Assembly (NCBI GenBank): GCA_027382625.1
Contig: JAJKFJ010020648.1
Coordinates: 62,001 to 126,000 of the forward strand
Reading direction: 5' to 3'
Length of the DNA: 64,000 nt
DNA from: Tetmemena sp. SeJ-2015
Taxonomy: Eukaryota > Ciliophora > Spirotrichea > Sporadotrichida > Oxytrichidae
Shown here: positions 41,930 through 55,620 of the stretch, piece after piece
How the letters are laid out: the number at the start of each line of letters is the position of its first letter
Position numbering within the stretch: the stretch's first letter is position 1
Notes under the pieces: model-generated
What the model was told of the DNA's origin: nothing
Databases searched by the model: none
What the model saw: only the letters and a program-made list of their open reading frames with translations
Position numbers and translations under genes: made by a program

Positions 41930-44856
41930 TGTGATTAGTTAACTTTGCCAAGATTGAAGAGATTGAAAGTTTCTGTGAACATCGATACAATGTAACAAGA
42001 ATAAATTGTAGGGGTCTACAAAATATTCGAGCAAGAGCTCTGCATCCAAGAAGTAGCGGTTTGGTCATCTTTCTTCAGCCAAGATGGTATTTCTTCTTCA
42101 TAATTTATAACCCTCATAGATGTTTTCAGATTTAGAGAGTAAGAATAGTAAAATGAGCTTTACTAAGATGCAAATGGTGATGTGAGGTAATCCCTTCATG
42201 CCAGACAGTCAATTAAAATACTAGAGAGTTAGTGCCACTCCCCTGTTAGATCTAAGTTCCTATCCCAAAACTATCTCGACAATTACCTCCTCATTGAGGG
42301 AATCTGCAAGAATCTAAAGATTTCACCTTCGCTTTAGTCAATATATTTTATCTTGTAAATATCTCTCTGTGGATTGAGACTCTCAAAAGAATCGATGACC
42401 ATCATTTCTCAAGCGCTAAAAGATAATCAATTTCTGAAGAATTTTACGATAAACTTCTGCCTACTTGACACAGGTTTACTTGAGGCTTTGATGCCAGGAC
42501 TATGTTAAAGCAAGTGTGTTGAAACTATAAACTTCTCTTGCAACGGACTTGAAGATAAGTGCTCTTATCTACTTGCAAAAATTGTGTCCTCTTAGTCTGA
42601 AAGAAGGGATCATATCGTGTGGTCCTACTCACTCAGAGGGGAGCTGCCTCCTGACGATTAGTATAAGCAAGGTCTCAAGCAATTATGCTTCTCTAAAAAG
42701 ACTGAAAGATTTTAAATAACTCTGCTATCTAAATTTTAATCTTGTAATAATCTTGAGTTAAAATAGCCTGTCTGACTTGACTGCAAGTGAACTCGTCACT
42801 GCACTTAGAAATGACACCTATATGCGGAGCGTAGATCTTAAGAGCAACAATATTTAGTTTAAATATACATGAGGAGTGGGCAGCTGAATTTGTGAAGCTA
42901 ATTTAAACTAACAAATCCCTCACCAATTTAGACATAAGAGATAACCCTGGCTTCAACTAGAAACTCCATAGAAAATTGGCTCTTCACTTGCTCAGGAATA
43001 TTCAAGAGCTCAAAATTAAGGGAGAACTAGAGCAAGAACCTGCCAATCATCCTGTTTAAAGGTAAGTTTATCATCAAGAATTTCTTTGATAAATTTAAAA
43101 ATGAATGCAATTTTCAATTTTTTATAAATGAAAAAAGAGCTTCTGTTTTTAATCAATATCGATAATTAGAAACCATGAGAGACTAAATTTATAATTTAAG
43201 CTTTTGTATAATATTTTTGTAGATATATAATAATTGTAATATATATTTGACAGAGTATTTATCTTCCATTAGGAGTGATGGGAAAGAAGAATCTATTGAT
43301 TTCAGAAGCAAGTTTGTAAATGTGAACGTGTTTACAGTTGAGATCCCAAAGAAGTGTAAGCTTACTCTCTGCAATTATCTGTTTAGAGATGAAGTAGTAC
43401 TCCTCCAAGCTCTAAGCTATTTAAAAAAGAAAAAAGAGTGCCCAAATATCCTCTAATTAACTTTAAGAGAGGCCAGCTGATAAGGAATTCATGCCCTAAG
43501 GTCTCCTCTAACAATATCACAAAATATCAAACAACTAAAATCATTCGCTCAAACTTTAACGCGCCCAAAATCTAAAGCCAATTAACCCTCATCGAGAATT
43601 AGCACATCTCTTACCAAAGCTACAAGCCTCCAAAGTCTTGGATCAATCAAGAAAAATCCTTCAGACTTTTCTCTTACTTAAAATCTCTTTACTAAGTTCA
43701 CCTAAATTCATCATTAAATAAATATGGAATTTATTTTCCTAAAGTGATTTGGATAGTATAAGCTAGTAGCAGATTCTCTTGTAAAATTAGAATATCTTGT
43801 CCATGAGATAATCTAATGCTAATATCATTTATTTGCTTTTAACAAATGGTACTTATAGAGATAGGAATATTAGGTTACAAATCTTAATAAAATCATAAAG
43901 AATATTATATATTTCTTAAAGTATAAAGAGCATGCAACTATCTTATTATAAATTACTTCTGTAAAGATAATGCTTATTTTATTATTACATCATTATTTTC
44001 ATGTATAAACTTTCAATAATGGTAATCTGAATGAAGATGGAGTATTTCGAAGGCAAGGGAATATGACTGGACCGTCAACTGTGTAAATGTCTTCTCCTGA
44101 AGTAGGCAGAATCGATGAAGAGGGAAATTAGATAGTCTCAATAAATTCTTCGGATCAAAAGATCACAAAATTTAATGAAGAGGAAGACTTCCTTGCGCCT
44201 CTCATGTCTAAGAGTAAAAATTTGCTTTTATTAACCTTTTAATAGTCAAGGAAAAAAGCTTAATTATAGGAAAAATTATGATTATTCGTAATTTAAATTG
44301 AAAGCATCAATCTCTCATTAAGACTCAATTATTATTCGTAATTTAATCCCACAAATCATCACTTTTTTCAAACTTGAGAAAATTCTTCTCTACTAAATTA
44401 TTTAAGATGTCTCCCATAATATGATTTTATTAATAAAATTTACTAATCATAAATTAACATTAAGTTTAAATAATTTCTATAAATTTCAATTATTTTTCTA
44501 TTCTCGCTGATAATAAACAGCCTTGCTCACATTGCAAGAAATGCAAAGACTTTCACAAATAGGTACTAGAATAAGAATCTAAGGAATTGAACTTAGTAAT
44601 TGAAAACTGCAAGCTCAAAAAGGCTTTGTCATCTGCTAAATAATCACAAAAGGATGGAGAAGAGCAAAGTCTTCAGTATTCATAAAATCTCTCCAACTCC
44701 ATGAGACCCTCAATAATCAATGCAAATATAGAGAACGAATAGGAGATCATGGCAAAGATGAAAGAGCTTATGGATTAGTATAATAGTTTAGCATCACTGC
44801 TTCATAAAAAGCAAAACATGCAGACTGTAGAAGGCCAAAGAACTTAAAATTTATGA
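41930..44856 (+). CDS. CEP78-like leucine-rich-repeat centrosomal/basal body protein
   Basis: Coding from about 41930 (LTLPRLKRLKVSVNIDTMQ) shows LRR units: LKISPSLQSIYFI, LCGLRLSKESMTIISQAL, NFTINFCLLDTGLLEALMP, VETINFSCNGLEDK, then SVDLKSNNI and SLTNLDIRDNPGF. The CEP78 signature of an LRR run with an R-R-[DH]-x-x-W insert (SERRDHIVWSYSLRGELPP) and DIRDNPGFNQKLHRKLALHL is present. The C-terminus is coiled (PCSHCKKCKDFHKQVLEQE, EIMAKMKELMDQYNSLASLL) and ends at TGA 44854-44856. CEP78 works at centrioles and cilia. AT-rich gaps (43075-43250, 43740-44030, 44230-44515) are introns or IESs. A frame change occurs near 42770. The start codon was not identified. Confidence 0.7.
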
Positions 44857-44907
44857 TAAAGACTGATTCTATGAAAATTTGAGTTAATTAATTATTTCGG
44901 TTTAATA

Positions 44908-45926
44908 TCAATCCTTATAATCATCTATACCGTCATTGGTAATTGCGTACATCGCCTCAGCCTCAGGTAAACAGGGAGAGTCATAAATCTTACACACTCT
45001 GCTTTCTCCTCTTCCCTTTCTCAAGGATAGTCTAGTACAGGAGGCGTGAGCAATAATATGACCTCCAATAGGCTTCTTAGAATCTGCTGCAAACATCGCT
45101 GATCCATCAACCTAAGCCACCACTTGATTTGTAATCACTACAGCTACTCCGAACTCATCAGCTATTCTTTGTAAGGTTCTTAAAAACTTAGCCAAGTGCA
45201 TTTGTCTAGCTGATAACTCTCCTCTACCGCTGTAGTCAGTTCTGTACAAAGCAGTAGCACTGTCAATAACCAGGAGTGCAAATCTGTTCTCTGCCATCAG
45301 AGCCGCAGCTTGAGTAGAAGCTTATTCTATTGGTCTGTGTTATGAGCTCTTGCATATGCGACGTTATCCAATACCTACTATTCATCTAAGCCAAATCTCT
45401 TAGCGATAGGAATCAATCTTTCAGGCCTGAAAGTACCTTCAGTATCTACATACATAGCCATACCTTCTCCACCTCCTTTGCTGATAGGTAATTAGCAAGT
45501 CACACAAAGAGTGTGGCATATTTGAGTTTTTCCTGTTCTGAACTCTCCAAAAATCTCAGTGATAGAACCTGTTTCGATTCCTCCTCCTAGTAGTTGATCT
45601 AATGAGGCTGATCCAGAAGTTAGATGAACCATGCTCTGTCTCTTTTCGAAGTAAGTTGAGGCTGTTTAAAAACCGAGGTTCACTATCTTCTAGGCTGCTT
45701 CAAGTATCTTATCAACCTTGGCCTCACTCAGACCTTTGACCAAAACTAAGCATTTCTTCGGGGTAAAGGCCACAGCTTCTACTGTGTGATACCCAGCCTC
45801 CTCAAGCTTTTTAATGTCTCCAGCATTTATTCCCTTTTCTTCAAGAGCCTTGATAGGTGTGGGACCATCAAGCTCCACCTCTTCCTCTTCTTATTGTGCT
45901 GCGTCTTCTTTTTCTGCGTGCTTCAT
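44908..45926 (-). CDS. RAD51: RAD51 recombinase
   Basis: ATG 45926 ([19 protein letters not shown]) to TGA complementary to 44908-44910, about 339 codons as in other RAD51 proteins. N-terminal helix-hairpin-helix ([18 protein letters not shown]), Walker [10 protein letters not shown], Walker [11 protein letters not shown], the L1/L2 region with [15 protein letters not shown] and [14 protein letters not shown], and C-terminal [22 protein letters not shown]51 forms the nucleoprotein filament for strand exchange in meiotic and repair recombination. Glutamines in the ATPase core are encoded by TAG/TAA. One base is missing between LLL and [10 protein letters not shown] (about 45320), otherwise the sequence is canonical without gaps. 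Confidence 0.95.
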
Positions 45927-45929
45927 ATA

Positions 45930-46671
45930 TACTACTTTGCTATCTCTACGGTAAGGTCTATACTTATTTCAATATCTTACTAAATATGTTGATAATTAAA
46001 TCAATGGTGTTTTAAATTTATAAAGTTTCCTTTTATGTGGAATCGAAAATTCTAATAGAGTGATAACTTACCTTTTAGGACAAGATTTTAAATTACTTTT
46101 TCTGAGTTTTATCTTGAGTTCAAGCCTTAGAGCGAAATTTTTCCCATTAATTTCGCTTTTAATCTTAAACTATCTTAATTAGATTATTATTCAGCTATGA
46201 TAGAAAATTGAAAATCATCATTAAATTTTTTAAAAAAGATACTTTCAGCTTACAAAATTTTGGGATTAACTTCTCTTAACATTTTCTTTGTCTAAATTGA
46301 AATTTAAGAAGCTTTTTCTGAATTGATACTTGCATATTCTGCAAATCAATAAAATATGAGTCATATTAGAAACCACTTTTGATTAAATTATGAGATCTGA
46401 TTTAACTAAATTAATTGCACAGTTCTTTTAAATTTAATTTTAAGTTGATAATTTTACCTTCAATTTAAGATCCTAATAAAGACTGAGAATACTGTCCTAC
46501 TTAAATCGAGAAATAGAGATAAGACTATAGAATAATTTCACCTTCTATTAGTATTTTGCTATATTTATACTACTCGCTTCATTTAATTTAATTTCGCTCT
46601 GCTGTGTTTTAAGGGTGGTGTTAAAACTAAACTAAATATATAAATATGTAATAGATTAAGTTTGTCTTAGC
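45930..46671. other. AT-rich intergenic stretch
   Basis: No coding, RNA or repeat signal recognised on either strand. Confidence 0.45.
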
Positions 46672-47906
46672 ATGGACCAAAATGAGAGATAAACTACTCA
46701 AACAGCTTATATATGGATATTGTTTGCACTCTATGTTCTGCAGAGCACCTACATTTTAATATATTCTGTGAAAAAGATATTCAAAGGATACTCACTTGAC
46801 ACTCAAGTATATGTTAAAGACCATCTTAGTCTTAATTATTTTATCTCACCGTGATTTAGCTAGCTTACCAGATTATAGCACTGGTTTTCAAACTACTAGT
46901 TATCAAACAAATTATCAATTACATCTATAATTTATCGTCACGTATTATAAGCGACAATTAGATCTCGCTGGCACTTGCACTAACTTCCTTTCTTCCTACA
47001 TCTCATAAATATTTGTAACACTCGCTGTACTCGTAAACCTATCATAAATCTCTCATAAAAAAATTAAATTCAGCTAGGATAATTTATTAGCAATAAAAAT
47101 GCACATCTTTGCAAGAACAATAAAACACAGTCAAGAAAAGAAAGAAAATTAGAATATAATTAATTCAAATCAGCCAAATGAACTAGATAATACAAGCTAA
47201 CCCTATTCATTTACAATGAATAAGCTCATTTCTCATCCGTCAAGAGCCATTGAACTCTAAACACAAAACTCAATTTTCTTGAGAGACATTAAGTATTTTA
47301 TTAGCTAAACTAAAACGAGAGCGAATATATTTCTTAGATTGATGCAGACTCTCTTATTTCTGATGATGTTCTTCAAAGGTTATAATTCATGCAGCTAAGT
47401 TTAGCAAGGCTAGAAGATTTTAGATATGGAGGAGAGCATTTACTACGCAATCTTGGATATCTTGAAAGTGCTAATGCTTTTGCGAACTTTCTTTGCGTTT
47501 CTTTAGATAAATGATTCGAGCAAAAATTATTCTAATGGTTAAATACGTAATGGTGATGATTCTAATAGATGGATAAAGTGGCATATGGCTTCTCATGTGT
47601 TGCTAAGCTTATGCTATCTTTCTCGCACAGTGGTGTATTTTAGTTAGGTGGTATCACTTCCAACTGGGCATGGTGTTGTAAATGAGTTCCTGTTCCTTCT
47701 AGACATGATTCTCATGCTTGAAATTACTCACTCAGTATTCTTAGTAAGTCATAATGAGTATGATTTCTTCATATCTATTGGACTTATCAAAGATGCCAAA
47801 TTTATCCAATTTTAAATTCATGAGTGACAGAGAGATGTTCGAAGAGTTTGATGAACTCAAGTTACAAGCTACTTAAATGAATAAATAGTTCATTCAATTT
47901 TAATGA
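46672..47906 (+). CDS. Multi-pass membrane protein of unknown family
   Basis: ATG 46672 (MDQNERQTTQTAYIWILF) to TGA 47904-47906, about 410 residues. Hydrophobic spans: IWILFALYVLQSTYILIYSV, near FVTLAVLVNLSQ, RLMQTLLFLMMFF, VLMLLRTFFAFL, MASHVLLSLCYLSRTVVYF, and LFLLDMILMLEITHSVFLV. Between spans 2 and 3 lies a polar loop with NKLISHPSRAIELQTQNS. One frame slip lies at about 46850, where FISP meets DLASLPDYSTGF. It resembles no transporter I can name. Confidence 0.6.
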
Positions 47907-48102
47907 AGAATAAGATGCGGTCTAATAAGAAAGGTTAAAGAAGATTTAAACGCTAAAGAAGCGATAATATAAATCACACTCAGAGTTATGATACCATGGA
48001 GTGAAATCATCCAATTTTATATTCAATAAACATCCGTTTAAATGTAATCTCAAGCCAAGACACTAATTATATGACATTTGAATTTAATTGAAGAAATAAA
48101 TA

Positions 48103-51100
48103 TCATTTTTTCTTTTTCGTTTGAGTAGCTTCTGCTTGCTTTTTAGATGGCTTTGCCTGCCTAGAATTCTCCATTTGCTTTAATAGAGATGTGGCTTTGT
48201 CCTTCAAAGCTTACTTATTTGAATTCTACCTAAACTAGTCTTGCGAGTTTTTACTCTCTTAAATCTAGAATAAATTGAATATGTCCTCTCTTTAACTTCC
48301 TCTTGGCATTGATGTCTCTCAGGCTGGAAGTGCTCGCACAAAATCTATTCTTGCATTATCTGCACATGCAATAAAAGAGCTCTATGCTGTTTGACACATA
48401 TGCCAGTGACACTTTTTATTAAGCTGTATTATAGAGTCTAAAAAGTCTAGATCATCCATTTCAGCCTTGGCAGACATCTAGTCTACTTTAGTGTTTGCCT
48501 TTTGCTTTTTAGAAGCTGGTTACACTTGTGCAGTATCAATTTCCTCTTATTAATCCAATGCAGATGGCTTGTTTTTGTTCTTGTTTTTATTCTTTTTCTT
48601 TTTGATTTTGATTGCTCCTAATTCTATTCACTTTGCTTCTTCTCTTCTTCTAATTATTGCCTTCTCTTTATATAATCTTGCATCTGTGAATTTTATTAGA
48701 TAGCAGATTAGTTTTCAGTGTTCTAATCTTATTTAGTCTCCTCAGGTAATTGGCGAGCGAGCTCATCCAAAGTCTTGCCTAAGGTTTTCTTTGTCAAAGG
48801 CTACTCTTATTTAAAATGATATATTACTCTTATATAACAGTCATGTCTTTAATTTGCTTGAACCCTGGCTTCGAAATTGAAATATACCTTGATTTTCCTT
48901 GGCCTTAAATGAAAAGAAATAAATGTATATTCTTTGCTCTCATGATTGATTTTAAGTTCCTCGCATTTGGCGTGGACTACCTGCCTCTCCCAACTATTTA
49001 GATTTTTAGGAAAGGAGTACTGCTCCTTAGTTGGATCACTCATGAAATTATCAATGAAATCGTGAAGCTCTTGTAGTCTTTTCTAATCTACTATTTGGGA
49101 TGAGATATCTGAGGAGGCTTCGCTTGTTTATTCGTTCTGGAGATTTAAATTAAATTTGTATTTAAAGCTACTGCTAACTTTCTCTTCCCTTCCTGGTTTT
49201 TCAAATATAATTCATATTTTTACCATATAACTTTATAATGAAAGTCTTCTTGTGCCTTCTGCTTTTTATCTGTGAATTTTATAAAATTAAATCTTCTTAG
49301 TGTCCTTCTTTTGCTTCTTCTTTTGTTTAGCAGCTGCCTTCGGAATTACAATAAAAACAATTAGGGTCGTTTCTATCCAAAAGTTATATAAATAAAATTA
49401 TATATACCATTTATGAATTTAATGAATAAGTTCTTGTCTTTCAACAGTGCCAGTAGTTTGAGACCCATACATCATTCTCACCTCACTATTTCCTTGGTAA
49501 TCAAAAGCAGATCTCTGCACCTAGGCACTCTCCTTAAAGTATTAAATCAACTGAGCGAGGAATTTATTCTTTTGCACTGTTCCACTATCAGCTATAATGA
49601 CGCACAGTCTTTTAGCTCTAGTCACTGCCACGTTCATTCTACGCTCATTAGATAGGAAACCTATCTCTCCCTTGGGATTAGATCTCACCATAGAGATAAT
49701 TATCACTTCCTTTTCTCTTCCTTGGAATCCATCCACTGTGGAGACCTCTATTCTCCCATCTGGGGAAGAGACGTTCTCTAATTTAATTCACTTTAGTTAA
49801 AAAAAGACCTAATTTAGTGTGCAGCTCTTCGCTGCTCCTAATTGACTTCTTGATCAAATTAACCTGAGCATTATAAGGCGTAATGACTCCTATGTCTTTC
49901 TTCTTTATACCTAGAGATATCAATTCCTTCAACACTTAAACTACCAGATCGTTCTCACCAAAGTTGTACTTTGACTCGTTTTCAGAATTCTCATCTATAC
50001 CTTCATGCATAAGGGAACCCGCTGTGTCAATGAGCATCAAAGGAGAATTCAAAAGCTCTTCTGGTGAAGCATTCTCCTTATCTCCTAAATCCGTGTAGAT
50101 ATCACTGAGCAATCAATAAATTTAAATCTATGCTTGACATCTTCATGGGCTTTGAGATTGCCTTGATACATGCATGAATTAGACCATTTCATGATCTTCT
50201 CATTCATTCTATACTACTCGTCCAGCATTGTGGAAACTTTCGCTCCTTTGAAATTCATCACTCTCTCGAACAAAGAGAGAGACAGACCTTTTTTAGCTGC
50301 TTCATCTGACTTTACTGTAGCATCAAGCTGCTTGTGATCTCCAGCCATCACTATCTTCTTTGCGTGCTTCAAAGGAATCCAACAGGCAGGCTCGATTGAC
50401 TATGCGCACTCATCAATCACTAACATGTCGAAAAGATAAGTAAATGTGATTATAAGCCAAAGATCATCCTTCATGGAATTTTCAACAAACCTCGATAGAG
50501 TTTTATCATCAGCAGAAGTTAGGGTGCAGCAAATAACATCAGCTCTTGCATAAATGTCATTTATGTGGCCTTGCTCAATCTATTTGAGATCCTTTTTTAA
50601 GAATTTAAACTCTGAGTAAATATCCTTGCGCTCTTGTTTACTTTTACTCTAATATAGCTAATTAAAATAAGTCAACTCTTTTGAAGCTTCTGATTAAGTT
50701 TGTTAATCATGCGCCTTATTTCGTTAGTTTATTTGCCGTAGTCAGTTCTCTTTTAGATTAAAGCATCAAGGCAAAATTGAAGAACTGATTCCATAAGTCT
50801 TGCAGGATGACCTATTCTTACAATTTGAAGCTTTGGATTAGATTAATGAAGCCTCTCTATCAAATTATCCACAGCTATGTTTGAAGGTGCACAAGCTAGA
50901 ACTTTTGCTTTTTAGAGTTCAACTGATTAGAGAATTAATTCAACGACAGTAGTTGTCTTTCCTGTACCAGGAGGTCCATGAATGAGGGACACGTCCGTTG
51001 ATGTTAAACATCTCTCAATTGCTTGTTTTTAAGATTCATTTAAACCTTAGTTGTAATATTTCATAGCTTGCAGATACTCTGTATTATGCTAGATAGTGGG

Positions 51101-51848
51101 AGGCTAAATTTCAAAAAGTACTTCTATCATTCTCTAATTCTACTTTGTTCTAAAAAATTTATTTAAACCAGAAGAAATAGTCTAACTAGTATTGCTTTAA
51201 ATTTTGCAAAGCTTCTTTGCAGCGCTTGTGAGTGATTTCATTTGCTAGAATTACAAGTGCTAGAGGTTAATTTAGAGATTCCTAAAATTTTGAGATAAAA
51301 TATTTCATACGAAATCATGCATCTCTCTGAATGAGACTACAATTTATTGATGGGTGACCCTATATACAATTCCTTCAATTCTGTCAGTTGCATCAGCACT
51401 ATAGATTTATTTATCAAGTGAGTATTTAATGCTTACTATTTAGACTAGAAAAGTCCCACTATATCTCCTGGAGTGAATTTAGTAATCTTCTCTTCATCGT
51501 CTTGATCTGAAGTTTTTGAAGTGGATTGCTTTTTGGGCCGCCACAAATGCAGCAATACTTTTCCATATATACCTGTAGACACATCTTTAATAGTTAGCTT
51601 CGTAATTGCTTTATTTCTCTTCTCTAACTCCTACAATTAATTTGTAAATGTGCTCTAAATGTGGATTATGCTATTACTCTTAGAGAAAACTTGGAGAGCA
51701 AGTCTGCTGATTCCTCAAGTTCTGCCTCTCTTTCCATCTAAAGCAGCTCATCCATTTTAGTGGAGAAGTCATAAATCTTTTCCTCCATTTGCGCTTTAAC
51801 CAAATTTAAATTTGCTTAGTAATTTTTAAATTGATTTATATCAAACAT
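48103..51848 (-). CDS. IGHMBP2/SMUBP2-like superfamily-1 helicase with R3H and AN1 zinc finger
   Basis: ATG 51848 ([19 protein letters not shown]). The helicase core has Walker A in [18 protein letters not shown] (about 50960), DEAD-type box in [18 protein letters not shown] (about 50410), and motifs V-VI in [19 protein letters not shown] and [17 protein letters not shown] (49736-49600). Downstream come an R3H domain ([20 protein letters not shown], near 49000) and an AN1-type zinc finger (CHWHMC, FYCMCRQCKNRFC, about 48300-48420), with a Lys-rich end and TGA complementary to 48103-48105. Helicase-R3H-AN1 is the IGHMBP2 order; that protein is a 5'-3' RNA/DNA helicase linked to translation. 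Introns and some frame changes are present. Confidence 0.85.
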
Positions 51849-51913
51849 TAGATTATAAGTTTTTAAGCAAAACTTAAGGTATAAAATCATTTTACTTGCT
51901 GTCATTATATGTA

Positions 51914-54900
51914 TCACTATCCTTCATCGAGAAGTTTTTCTAATTTTTGAAGGCCCTCATTTGCCTTTTAGATTTCTGGATTAATTTTAAGTGCCTATAA
52001 AAAGGCTCCTTGCTTGCTGTATAGTCTTTCTTAGTTTCGTAAATTGTAGCTAAGTTTACATAAGTTTCAGCATTTTTGGGATCATATTACAAGGAGTCTT
52101 TGTAGTGCCTAATTGCATTTTCATAATCACCCTTGTCATTATAAGCACTGGCTATGTTGAAATGGCATTCCGCAGAATCAGGGTTTAACTTGAGGGCCTG
52201 CCCATAACTTGAAATCGCCTTATCGTACTCGTTATTGCCAAAATTAATTACGAGTGAATATAAGAATCTAGATACTTGCAGCTGAAAGAAAAATATATTC
52301 AACTTATATTCCTGCAATAACCATGTAGTAAGCATTTCCTAAATTATAGAAAGCAGGAGCATTATAAGAGTCTAACTCGATAGTTCTCTTATAATTGACT
52401 ATAGCCTTCTCAAATTCAGCTTTGATGCAAAGAGCATTACCAAGGTTGTAGTAAGACTCTGGCTTATTTGGATTTAGCTCAATTGCTATTTTATAGTGCT
52501 GAATAGCTTCATCAGTCTACTCAATCAAATACAAAGCATTGCCCAGGTTATAGTGCACATCACTCAAGTTTTTATCTAAATCTAGGGCCTTTTTATAGTA
52601 TTCAATTGCCTCCTTGGGTTCTCCCATATCATAGAGAGCGTTACCCAAACCAATTAAAGCCTGAATTTCCCTTGAGTTGTACTTTAGAGCTTGCTAATGG
52701 TACTTAGCTGCAGTTTTAGAATGGCCAGTTTCAAAGAGTAGGTTTCCCATAGATACCAATCCGAGAACATACTTAGGATTAAGCTGCAAACACTGCTTCA
52801 AATACTCAGCTGCCTTTTCCAGTTCTCCTTTCTCTAAGTAAACGATTCCTAATTGACAGAAGGCTTTGTAGTGCTTGGGATCATTCTTCACTACGAACTC
52901 GTAGTAAGGAATTGGTGCATCTATATTTTCAGAAGTTGAGTGAAGGATCTTTCCTAGTCCAAAATTTCGAAACTTACACATTTAAGAATATAGTTTAAGA
53001 GGAATTTTAAATTAGCAGGGATATTATTGGGATCTAGTTTTAAAGCATGCTTAAAATACTTAGCTGCCTTATGAGATTCACCTTGATTAGCCTGAAGAGT
53101 AGCAAGTGAAGGCAAGCTCCGAAATGCTCTTAGTCGAAAAGCAAACACTGCTTGAAGAGTTGAATAGAACGCTTGTACTCTTTCTTCTTCTCATGGATAA
53201 TTCCGAGGTAGAAGTAAGCGTTGATGTTAGAAACTGGCTACTTGATAGCTTTCTCATAGCAATCTATGGCATTATCTATGTCTCCTTTCTTTTCATAGAC
53301 TCTTCCCAATGCAACAAGAGCGTCTGGAAGATTCTCATCTATTGCAATCGCTCTCTTTAAATACTCTTCAGCCTCTTCCAAAGCGTTTTGTTCTCTCATC
53401 AGGACTTCACCTAGAAGTAATAAAATCCTAAAAATGAACATATTTTGCTAGCTTTGTTAAAACATCACAGTTGTTAGGGTCAAGCTCGAGTGATCTTTTG
53501 AGATGATCTATTCCCTTGTTCTTCTAACCATTTCTAATGCATACCCACCCCAGTCTGAAATGAGCCCAAGGAGATTCAGAGTTCATGTCTACTGCTTTTT
53601 GGAAAAGCTCAGTAGCCTTGTCAAAGTCTCTTTGCTTTTCGAAGCACTTTCCTTGCTTCAAATAAATCTCAAAGTTGTCGGGATTTAATAGTGCACTTTG
53701 CTGATAGTTTTGCAAAGCTTCAGTGAACTACTTCATTCAAATAAAATCAAGATATAACTTCTCCTCTCTTCTAAAACTAATGTCCCCTTGCAGTTCAAAT
53801 TAGAGTGCAGGCAAAAAATCTGGCTCCAACTATCTGACTCTATCTAGGGCATCTTGAGCTTCTCCAAGTTTCTTCTCATCAATGAATAGTTAACAGAGGC
53901 GGATATTTGCTTGGATATGGTCGGGATCTTTCGCAAGCTTTGCCTAGCAGTCTTCATAACTCCAGAGTAAAAAGTTTTAAGGAAAAATTTATTTAGCAAT
54001 AATTATTTATGCCTAAGTTGTCTTCATCACCATTTTCATTTCTAACTCCTTAGCTTATAAATAATTTCAATATAAAATTAGTGCTCGTAGATGCCTTTTC
54101 TTCCTCTTGCTGATTGAGATGTTTAGGAGAAGGCATTTGATTTGTAGGAGTCTTATCTGACTAAGATACATTGTTGCTCTTTGTTTCCTTTTGAATGAGT
54201 TCATCTTCCTCGTCTTCCTCTTCTTAATTGGATACTGGCTTCTGTTGTGATTTCTATTAAACGGAGGAGGCTGCTCTTTAACAGGCTTCTAAGAACCTTA
54301 ACCTTTCAAGGGAGGCTGGCTGTTTTACTTTTGCTCTTCTTTGGAGGCTTGAGCCTTGGGAGCTGCCTCTTCTTGCATGCTATTCTGTTTCTTCATGGAG
54401 TGGGGGTATGTTCTCTAAGTACATGATTTTCTCCTTCAATCCGTGAACTTGAGTAGTCCCTAACGTCATTAGATCTTTGTATGCTTGAATAGCTTTCCTT
54501 ATTTCCTTTTGTCTCTCAAGGGCATCTCCAAGTGCTAAGAATGCATAGACGTTATCTTTGTTCTTCGAAATGGACTTTTCAAGCACCTCCACTGCGTTGT
54601 TATAGTCTGACTTTATGTTATACAAGATGCCAGTGTTATAAAGCACTGTCGAATTATCTGGATCGAGATCCATTGCATGCTTGTAGTGTTGCAAAGCCTC
54701 GTCAAGTCTGCCAGCTCTCTTGAGATTGATGCCCATGTTGTGATGAATCTTCGAATCCTTTGGGTTCTGCTTGAGTGCTTCGTTGTAGAATTGATTAGCT
54801 TAAGTTCCTTTGCCTTCTTTGTCTAGCAGGATGCCCAAGTTTACCTTGCTCTTGTAGTGGTTAGGATCTGCTTTGAGGCACTATGACATTGTTGAAACAT

Positions 54901-55477
54901 TGGTAAATTTACCTCTTAATAAGCCTCCTTGGCTTTGAGTTTATCCCCCTTCTCTTCGTATATGATGCCAAGGTTGAAAAGAGCCGTTGCATTGCGTTCT
55001 TCGTTGATTGCAATTTTGAGGTAGTGAATTGCCTTTTCAAAGTCTTTCTTCTGCTCATAGTAGAATACTCCGATGTTTATAATGACATATTCACACACAT
55101 ACTCTTAATAAAAACCTTATGTTGAAGTTAGTTTCAAAGTCCTCTGAGTCAATCTGATAATAAAGTTCTCTTAATCGAGCTTATTACTTACAGCCAGAGC
55201 CTTTTGATAAATTGGGAGCACTGAATCAAAGCAATGAGGTCCAGGCGGTAATGTGCACTTGAGGCAAGTTGCCAAGCTATTGAGTCCATCAATATTTTCT
55301 GGATCCATGCTTAGAATCTCCTCGTAAAGTTTTTGCTTTAAATAAGTCAATATTGCTAATAAGCTTACAGCAGCTTTGAAATCTCTCTTGTTAATCATCA
55401 AGTCATCTGCTTAAAAATAATTATACTTGATCGAAAATGTACTCCACTCTCGACTCCAGATCTTCTTCCTCCGACAT
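51914..55477 (-). CDS. Large tetratricopeptide-repeat protein
   Basis: ATG 55477 (MSEEEDLESRVEYIFDQ), a 17-18 nt insert, then ADDLMINKRDFKAAVSLL. More than fifteen TPR units follow, with the W-LG-Y-A-F-A-P-like pattern (for example ALFNLGIIYEEKGDKLKA, VLYNTGILYNIKSDYNNAV, ALVALGRVYEKKGDIDNAI, HFNIASAYNDKGDYENAI). They are broken at about 54050-54380 by an acidic Q/E-rich linker. Ends with LQKLEKLLDEGQ at TGA complementary to 51914-51916. TPR arrays are protein-protein scaffolds; the length fits an IFT-train or O-GlcNAc-transferase-like superhelix, but no catalytic domain is present. Several introns or IESs (about 55330-55400, 54890-54930, 52260-52310) interrupt it. Confidence 0.85.
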
Positions 55478-55620
55478 ATTAAGATTCAATATAACAATTT
55501 AAATTACAGTATTCGAAAGAGAGTTCCGAATTCGATACAATAAATCAAATTGGTGCAAAACTGTCTCTAAATTAATTTTATTTGCAATAATAAATACATT
55601 TAAGATATAAATCTTTAGCA

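Noticed and set aside
45315..45340. 20-bp IES with CAA pointer in RAD51
   Set aside because: Excision would restore the frame but delete six conserved residues (NTDQ..LLLQ region). A single missing base gives a gap-free canonical sequence, so a one-base slip fits better.
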